From Liolophura sinensis (Eukaryota > Mollusca > Polyplacophora > Chitonida > Chitonidae): DNA of 64,000 nucleotides. The stretch spans positions 36,775,501 through 36,839,500 of the forward strand of contig NC_088303.1 in assembly GCF_032854445.1 (NCBI RefSeq), read 5' to 3'. The first letter of the stretch is position 1, and each line of letters opens with the position of its first letter. The notes beneath the pieces are model-generated. The model was not told the DNA's origin, did not search any database, and worked only from the letters and a program-made list of their open reading frames with translations. The position numbers were made by a program, and so were the translations under genes. This document shows positions 35,200 to 64,000 of this stretch, piece after piece.

Positions 35200-35378
35200 T
35201 GGTCCAGCTCATGCTGGCTTCCTCTCTGGCTGTATGTGGTAAGGTCTGCCAGCAACCTGCAGATGGTCATGGGTTCCCCCCTGGCTCTGCCCGGTTTCCT
35301 CTCACCATAATGCTGGCCGCTGTTGTATAAGTGAAATATTCTTGAGTACGGCGTAAAACCAATCAAATAAAATAAATA
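35200..35378 (+). mobile_element. SINE family 1, 5'-truncated
   Basis: Starts at TGGTCCAGCTCATGCTGGCT and runs through GGTCTGCCAGCAACCTGCAG and CCATAATGCTGGCCGCTG to AACCAATCAAATAAAATAAA. Confidence 0.92.
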
Positions 35379-35450
35379 CATAAAGAAAAGACAGTAGTTA
35401 GACAGGCAGCCGTGGTGTACATGTATCTATTAAATTGATGTTTCATTTGG

Positions 35451-35552
35451 ACTCAAGAGTATTTCACTTATGCGATGGCGGCCAGCATTATGCTGGGAGG
35501 AAACTGAGCAGAGCGCGGGAGACTCACGACTGTCTACAGGTTGCTGTCAGAC
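35451..35552 (-). mobile_element. SINE family 1, partial, minus strand
   Basis: ACTCAAGAGTATTTCACTTA, GGCGGCCAGCATTATGCTGG and GTCTACAGGTTGCTGTCAGA. It faces the copy about 75 bp upstream, giving an inverted pair. Confidence 0.88.
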
Positions 35553-37676
35553 CCGAAGATAGAAATTAGCTGAATAAATGTACCAGACTCAGCCCTTCAA
35601 TTGTGACAGTTTTTATATGTTAGGTATATTTTCATCATTATCATCTGAATGGTCAGGAATCTTATCTGAACCATTATTACAAGGACGATGTAAATTTTGG
35701 AAGTTACAATCGTGATAGTTAGCCAGATTGTGGCCAGTGTAAATGGACAATGCACCGGTCCAAAATTTTTCTTGCCTTCATTTCAGAAGAGTTCTACATC
35801 ATAATGATTCTGCAGCTAACAACAACAGATACATAGCACATCTTTTTGCAAGCTGAGTGTAAAAGTGCTAAATTACATCCTCAACCCAATTCCTCATAAC
35901 TAAAACTTCAGTAGCCAGTTGTTACATATATGTATATTCGGCTGTTTATTGTGCTTGCAGCAGGTGGCAAGTGGATTTATGTTTACTAGCAGTTAGGAAA
36001 AAAATTACTGCCTGGTGCCAGGTAGGCAGGTCTTTTGGCCCTTTATAATCTGAATTGGTTACATGTAGATGCTATATGAAACAAGCCTGCAGATAACTGC
36101 CTCTTGCTTTGAAAAACATCCGTTTTATAGAAAGTGGTATGATCCAAGTGTTAGGATTGGTACTTTGTAGAAAAATACATTTGACATAGACATACATGTA
36201 GCTGGCCTTACGACTCTCTCTAGAGGTGCTCTTAGAAAATGTGAAGCGAATATGCACATGTACTCCAAATATTTTGGGAGTATTTTTAGAAAATGTGTGA
36301 AAGGAAATGCTGCCAATACATCTCAGAGTCTCATTTTCAATTATTACTTGTAAATTGATCATTTTTCATACATTTCATAGCCTGCTTTTCAGGTAACCAA
36401 AATTTTCCCTGTTGTTATAAATGTTAAAAACTTTGTTTGATAATTCTTTAGAAAAGTAAAGTCTCAGAAATCTTTTCCCTCAGATTTATGTGTGTTCGGT
36501 AAATTCCGTCCGCAAAAAGGGCCTACTCTCAGGGCATGTTTTGCCCTACATGTCTACATGTGAATGTATAGTAATGTGTAACTGGATGGTGATGATTTTA
36601 CCTTGTGATATGGTTGTATAGATATGTAAGTTCTATGCACTTGTACCATTGATAATTTAAGAGATCACAAAGCATTGTTTTACTTAATTGTAAGATGGTT
36701 ATTGATGAGTAGAATTTTCCTGATAAACAAAAAAATCATCGATAAGTACACCATCAAATCAGCTTATGTTGTGATATTAGATTTTTATTCTTTGTTAAAT
36801 TAGACTAGTTGAATGATGCTTATTTCCAAAATTTCTGTAAAATCTTAGTTTTTGATTTTCTTGGAATAATTTTTCATTTTTAAAATTTTTCTTGCACGTT
36901 CAAGGATAGGCCCAAAAACCAACTGCCAGACTACATAATGCACAGTTTGCAATTTGTGAAAATCGAATACGAACATGACTCAAGGTTTACAGGATTTTAT
37001 TTTTCAACCTTTTTAATTATAAGGTTCTATCTTAATTTTAACATGGGTTTTCAGTCAAGTTTTGGACACTCTGTCTTTTAACATTTGCCTTTCACTTTAT
37101 AATCAGGGAAGTGAATGCTTTGATGTCATTGACGTTTTGTATGGTATACCAACTATTGTAAATTTCCAATTGTTTATATTTTGAGGTTTCCTCATGAAAA
37201 AGAAAATGCCACAATTCAGATTCTTCAACATTTCCTTGGGTGCCATTGAGGAATGTTAGGCCCAAAGTTAACATTTCAGCTTTTGATATTTTTCTCATGC
37301 CTACTGGAATGTTAACCGTGAACCTTGCAGAAAATATAAAGTTTGCTAAGAGCTAAAACCAGGTAATAAATTAGATTACATGTTTGCAATTCTGTGTGGA
37401 TTGCAAGATATCACTTCTTCAGGACTTACAGTTATAACAGTCTCCCGATTTGTTTTTATAGTTATTTGGTCATATTGAGTTATTGGAATCCCACAAATTG
37501 GAAAGCATACATTGTTGTTTGTTTTCAAGTGTGTTATGCACTATACAATTCATGTACATGTATTGTCCAAATCAAGTTTTAGAGTATGCAAATGTACATT
37601 TTTATATTCATTCATTTGTAATATTAACATTATTTGCTATGGGGCATATTCAGTGTTGACTATCTGATTTAGTCAC

Positions 37677-37715
37677 AATAAACTCACTCTTAAACATGAA
37701 TTTTGTGGTGTTTTC
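37677..37715 (+). terminator. Candidate polyadenylation signal
   Basis: AATAAA at 37677-37682 is followed within 20-30 nt by a GT-rich stretch (TTTTGTGGTGTTTTCTTG). This is the best-formed poly(A) site in the ANKS6 3' flank by eye. Confidence 0.35.
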
Positions 37716-37966
37716 TTGTATATCTTATGCCAATTTGCTTTGCTCTTAAATTGGTAAGAGGCCTTGTGGGTTTAGTGGAAAAGTAAAGGTGTAGTACCAC
37801 TATAACAGTTAGTGGAATTTCATATTTTGTACAGGCTGTACATACCCTGAATAACCTAAAATTTTGCTCACTAGGTGCACTTTTGGGTAAGTAAATGTCA
37901 CAAAATATTAATTTCGGCACTAAAACTGACAAGTTTCCAGGAGAATGTCATCACATCTTCCAAGCA

Positions 37967-39065
37967 AACCTCAAACATCTGTCTAAACTCTATAGAACAA
38001 TGAGAATCAGGAAAAACAGACAGTCATGGACGAAATTTATGGTCGTTTAGGGTATATATTTACTATTATAGTGCAAGAATATTTCACTGCTGTCCGGCTG
38101 TTTTGTATATTCTTTGTGTAAGCAGGCTTAGGGTTCACCCAGGGCCTTGAAAACCACACAAAAGCAGTGTTATGTGAAGTTGCTGGAGTAAACCACTGAC
38201 CTTTGTTAACTTACTAGCAAACTTTCCAACGTGTGGCATAGGTCATATGGGTGTAAGCCAATCTGGTGGTCTACCAAACTGCATGTCAGACCACACGAAT
38301 GTAAAATAGACCACTTATTGCCACCTTGAGAAATGCACAAAATTCCTTGTTGAAGTGTGGGACAGAACACATGCTTATACACATGACCTACATTGAACAT
38401 GATGAAAGGCAAGTACCTTAACCTGACTGAGTCACAGCATGCTCCCCTTAAAAGTTGGTCCTTTCGTCTGAGCCAGCAGAAACTGGATTTGAACATTGGT
38501 TAAGGGTGCTTGTGTGGTCGGAACTAAAGCTGCCTCATTCTACTGTATGACCTGATTATGTATATTGTTGAACCCATCTGAAGGATTTTGGGGTCAGAAA
38601 TTTGGGATCCCAGATGAAAAATTTTTATACTCTTGTGTTACATGGATGTGTACGTGCATGTAAAAGTAGAGAAACTGTGCCAATAAAAATTGTGTTGGGC
38701 AAAAAACTGTTCAGCTAGATTGACCCCTGCCAGTACATTGACTTAAAGTGAAAATGACAGGCTATATGTTTGGATGACTTTTCACACCATCCTGACTAGC
38801 TAGGTCATCTCATGATACTGCGGGGGAGAGCCATAGGTGCAGCCTCTCATAGCTGAAATTGCACATGTATGACTCAAGTAAAGAATAGTTTCTAATTTAT
38901 CATGTCTTCACTCTTTCATTAAGTGCTATAACATACACTACAGTATATCATCCTATGTTCCAGGAAAACCTCAAAACACCTTCTAAAATTAATACAATTC
39001 TCAGAATCAGGATAAATGTGAAAATTAGTCACGGACGAAATTTAGGAGGGTCATTTAGGGTAAGT
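37967..39065. repeat. Diverged direct repeat, two ~90-bp copies about 1 kb apart
   Basis: Copies at about 37967-38055 and 38965-39065 share AAACCTCAAA, AGAATCAGGA, GTCATGGACGAAATTTA/GTCACGGACGAAATTTA and TTTAGGGTA in the same order. The 900 bp between them shows no gene. Confidence 0.6.
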
Positions 39066-39754
39066 TTGATGCAAGATAAGGTAATTTTTCTTACCTTGGG
39101 AATAGAAATTCAGACTGCTACGTTCTAGCCCGTTCTCATGCCTTGACTGGTTTTTAATATTAGAAAATCACATGCACCTATGAAAGTGTTCTTTTTTAAT
39201 TAAAAATTTTCTGTTCCTACGATATAGCTGAAGCATTGCCAAGCATTGAAGTTATCATTTATTCACAACTTTTATACCACTTTGGCAGCAGAGCTTCATA
39301 GTTTTACATAAATCCAGGTGGTTACATATAAATAAAAATTTTGAATCTGCATATTTTTTTTTAAAATAACCGTTTGTTTTAATGACCAGCCGAAGTAGCA
39401 GATGGTTATATGTACTGTAATTGTTTATATTATGAGCGAATAATTATGTAGACTTTCTGCCTGTGTTTGAACAAGACCGCGTTATTGCCGCCCTGCTGTA
39501 TTCACCATGTGAATGATATCCAGGCTGTCTAGGCTTGGCAATTTTGCTTAGGGTTGGCAATTATTCCATTTACCTTATTGTTATCTGTGTCGTAATGGTT
39601 TTAATAGTCCTCTTAGCGTATCCCCCCCCCCCCACCCCCACCCCCACCATCCCATATCCCCTGACCCACACATTCCTATCATTTTACTCCGCAATGAAAC
39701 AAAGGCAGAAAAACTCTGGGCTTGAATTTCACTGTGATTGTTTTGCTCCTCTAG

Positions 39755-41458
39755 TTTGACAGCGAAGAGAGTGAAACTCACACCGTCACTTCACAGTATT
39801 ACGGGCGGCGAAGGACAAGGGATGCTGGGATTCAAGCTATTAACATACAGCAGGTTAATCTACAGAACTCCAGGCTCCACAAGGCTCTGGTTACACACTG
39901 CTTTGGTTTAGGGTTTAGGGGTACTAATTAAAATAGTGTCAACAGTTTCGAGTTTGTGATGGGAATAGTTTGGGATGTTGAGTTTTTAGACCAAGGAAAT
40001 ACCATCTTTTTCTCCTAAAATATAAGCAAAAGATTTATTGAACTTTACCATACATCAATATCTGTGGTATCAGACAATAAAGGATACAGACGGGACACTA
40101 TCAGAGCTGGAATTCACCATGGAAATGGAGCAGAATTTTATCAACATGGAAACAATTCGTACATGTAAGGTCAGTGTTTCATTTTTTAAAGTTGGATTTC
40201 ATGCATAAATGTGGTTTAAGTCTTTTTTCAAGGTCATCATGTGAATATTGCACTTAGTGATGGAATGGAGTTCATATTCCAATATAATAAATGCATATCT
40301 TAAAAAATACATGTATGTTTAAGTCTGTGTAAAACAGACATACTGCTAATCGTTTTCAGTGGAAATCAATTTGAAGTGTAGGAACAACAGATCAATTTAT
40401 CAAGAACATTATTATCCAAGAGTTATATATGACCATTATGGGCGTAATTTAATGAAATGTGAAATCACAGCAGTTAAAGTATCAATGACATAATTAAAAC
40501 AACATGTAGAAAGAAAATGATACTTCAGTGTTTAACCCTTTCAGCTTTAGTTTGCACCTTTTGTGAATTGGATTGATGGTTTTTGTTAGGACTTTGTGAT
40601 GACATGGTTAATATTTACATACTTCTGGTCAAGAATCATATAGTGTCCCACATGTATTAAGCGAACAGCATTTTATACGTTATATATGCCGACAAATTTT
40701 GTTTGCTATACGTAACTGTGTACCCCTTTACATTTATCACCCACATGTTGTAATTCCAGTGGCATTCAGTTTTGTGTTCAGAAAAAAAAAAGAAATTCTG
40801 TCATCAAGGTTTTTGGGCAGAGTATTAAATGAAGTCCATAATTACGGTACTTTTCATCTTTTTGTTGATTTGATAATTGTTGACATCCTCTCTGATGGAG
40901 GTATCATCTCCAATTATCCTGATAAACTACACCTGTGCTGACGAATCAGTGGGTAATTCAGATGTGGCCTATTTAATGTCTGGGATATCTGCGTAATTTT
41001 AGCCACACATTAAACTTAATCACTCATTTCCTGAAATGCGAGTTCTCTCTCACTCTCACTGCTTGCTCATTGATAAATCCACCCATTATAATATTTTGAT
41101 ACACCTTCTTATGGTATAGATATAATCGTCTGCAATTTTTACATCATTATGCTCGCATGTATTTACACTGGATTATTAAACATCATTTTCTGGAATTTTT
41201 TTAGATGTCACTTAGAAAGAACCAAGCAATACAAGTCATTGAACATACAGAAAGTGCATGTTTCCATGGAAACAATCCATTTATTATTATTATTTAATTA
41301 TTTATTATTATTTAATTAAGGTGGACTAACAAGTCTGAAAAGACTTAATTTTGTAAAAGTTTACTGAATGGCTTTGATTTTCTTGATTACTTGTTTTTCA
41401 GATAAAAGAGAAACCTGAAGAAGTAATATATGATGAAAAACAACCTTCGATTTTGTAA
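39755..41458 (+). CDS. Unrecognised protein, last three exons
   Basis: Three phase-0 exons join without a stop: 39755-39853 (33 codons, FDSEESETHTVTSQYYGRRR onward), 40074-40169 (32 codons, including LSELEFTMEMEQNFINMET) and 41402-41458 (18 codons plus TAA, including KEKPEEVIYDEKQPS). Acceptors are CTCCTCTAG, GTGGTATCAG and TTTTTCAG. The peptide is acidic and charged, with no known domain and no membrane segment. The first exon is not identified: TAG stands in frame at the acceptor, so something upstream is needed (a four-codon ATG exon at 39069-39080 is one speculative option). The stop is 12 nt before the SVEP1-like start codon. It could be a small gene, or 5' exons of the SVEP1 transcript with an upstream ORF. 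Confidence 0.4.
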
Positions 41459-41470
41459 GATTCAATTATC

Positions 41471-63399
<21,929 letters not shown>

Positions 63400-63775
63400 G
63401 TACAGCCTCTGTCAAAGTTAAGAGTTTTCAAACTTACGTCTTATAATATTTATTTATTTATTTATTGCATTGATGTTGAATGAGATGCTCATAAATTGTT
63501 CACTTGATGATGGCAGTGAGGTTTACAGGTGGCCACCATTTACCTGCAGATACCAGATAGTGAGCAAAGGCTTTATTCATCTGAGCCAGGGATGGCCACC
63601 TTCAGTAAACAATATTCATAATTATGAAATTAATGCATTGGAAATGCCTTCCTTTGTCATCTGCAGATTTTCATAAAGTGGGACCAAAAAATGTTAATAC
63701 TGAAGTAACCAGCATGAGCACAACTGTAATATGACTTTACAGTGTTGAGGTCATTAATGTACTGAACAGGGCACT

Positions 63776-64000
63776 TATTGGCTAAGCAGTCCAGAATGCT
63801 CATTGGCCAAGCAGTCCAGAATGCTCATTGGCCAAGCAGTCCAGAATGCTCATTGGCCAAGCAGTCCAGAATGCTCATTGGCCAAACAGTCCAGAATGCT
63901 CATTGGCCAAGCAGTCCAGAATGCTCATTGGCCAAGCAGTCCAGAATGCTCATTGGCCAAACAGTCCAGAATGCTCATTGGCCAAGCAGCCCAGAATGCT
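63776..64000. repeat. 25-bp minisatellite, nine units to the window edge
   Basis: Unit CATTGGCCAAGCAGTCCAGA+ATGCT, repeated exactly nine times in register and running off the right edge. Units 5 and 8 have GCCAAACAG in place of GCCAAGCAG, giving a three-unit (75-bp) sub-period. Each full unit has the palindrome TTGGCCAA. Confidence 0.97.

Larger units (their letters stand above)
34412..37720 (+). other. ANKS6 3' flank, probable 3' UTR plus SINEs
   Basis: AT-rich, with no supported coding exon. It contains SINE copies at 35200-35378 and 35451-35552. If the AATAAA at 37677 is used, the 3' UTR would be about 3.3 kb; earlier signals are possible. Confidence 0.4.

Noticed and set aside
39535-39781. 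ORFs on both strands around the C-run (39620-39650)
   Set aside because: Pro-rich or Gly/Trp-rich translation of a homopolymer tract with no supporting features.
40074-40164. Alternative donor ACAT|GTAAGG for the second exon of the unrecognised gene
   Set aside because: It is a better donor by sequence, but joins the last exon in a frame that stops after about five codons; the phase-0 donor at 40170 was preferred, though this is not settled.

Overview
This is eukaryotic, AT-rich animal nuclear DNA. Genes are split by long introns with GT-AG junctions, and the non-coding DNA is full of tRNA-derived SINE copies, minisatellites and fold-back elements. Protein content and SINE type suggest an invertebrate metazoan, most likely a lophotrochozoan such as a mollusc; this is an inference and the species was not identified. 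There are no operons, prophages or CRISPR arrays.

Layout, all genes on the + strand. (1) 304-3791: a last large exon of a C2H2 zinc-finger gene with about 19 fingers and an AT-hook, most like ZNF407. Its 5' two-thirds is interrupted by about eight or nine frameshifts. (2) 3792-9728: apparent 3' flank and intergenic DNA with an (AT)n tract, SINEs and a hairpin element. (3) 9729-34411: a complete 17-exon ANKS6 orthologue (ankyrin repeats plus SAM, 819 aa by my splice model), with one GC-AG intron. (4) 34412-39754: 3' flank and intergenic DNA. (5) 39755-41458: three in-phase exons of an unrecognised protein, ending 12 nt before the next start codon. (6) 41471-63399 and beyond the right edge: the first 23 exons of an SVEP1-like extracellular mosaic protein (VWA, EGF, GCC2/GCC3, sushi, HYR, pentraxin/LamG and EGF domains). 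It contains a 200-N assembly gap at 56038-56237.

By family, ANKS6 works in the inversin compartment of cilia, SVEP1 is a secreted adhesion protein, and ZNF407 is a nuclear DNA-binding factor. They are neighbours and not an evident pathway.

The most unusual signal is a set of minisatellites built from exon edges with their splice sites. The end of ANKS6 exon 12 plus its donor is repeated about 20 times (about 28983-30890), and each unit looks like a 48-nt cassette exon. ANKS6 exon 11 with its donor (27341-27745) and the head of an SVEP1 EGF exon with its acceptor (about 56005-56678) are repeated in the same way.
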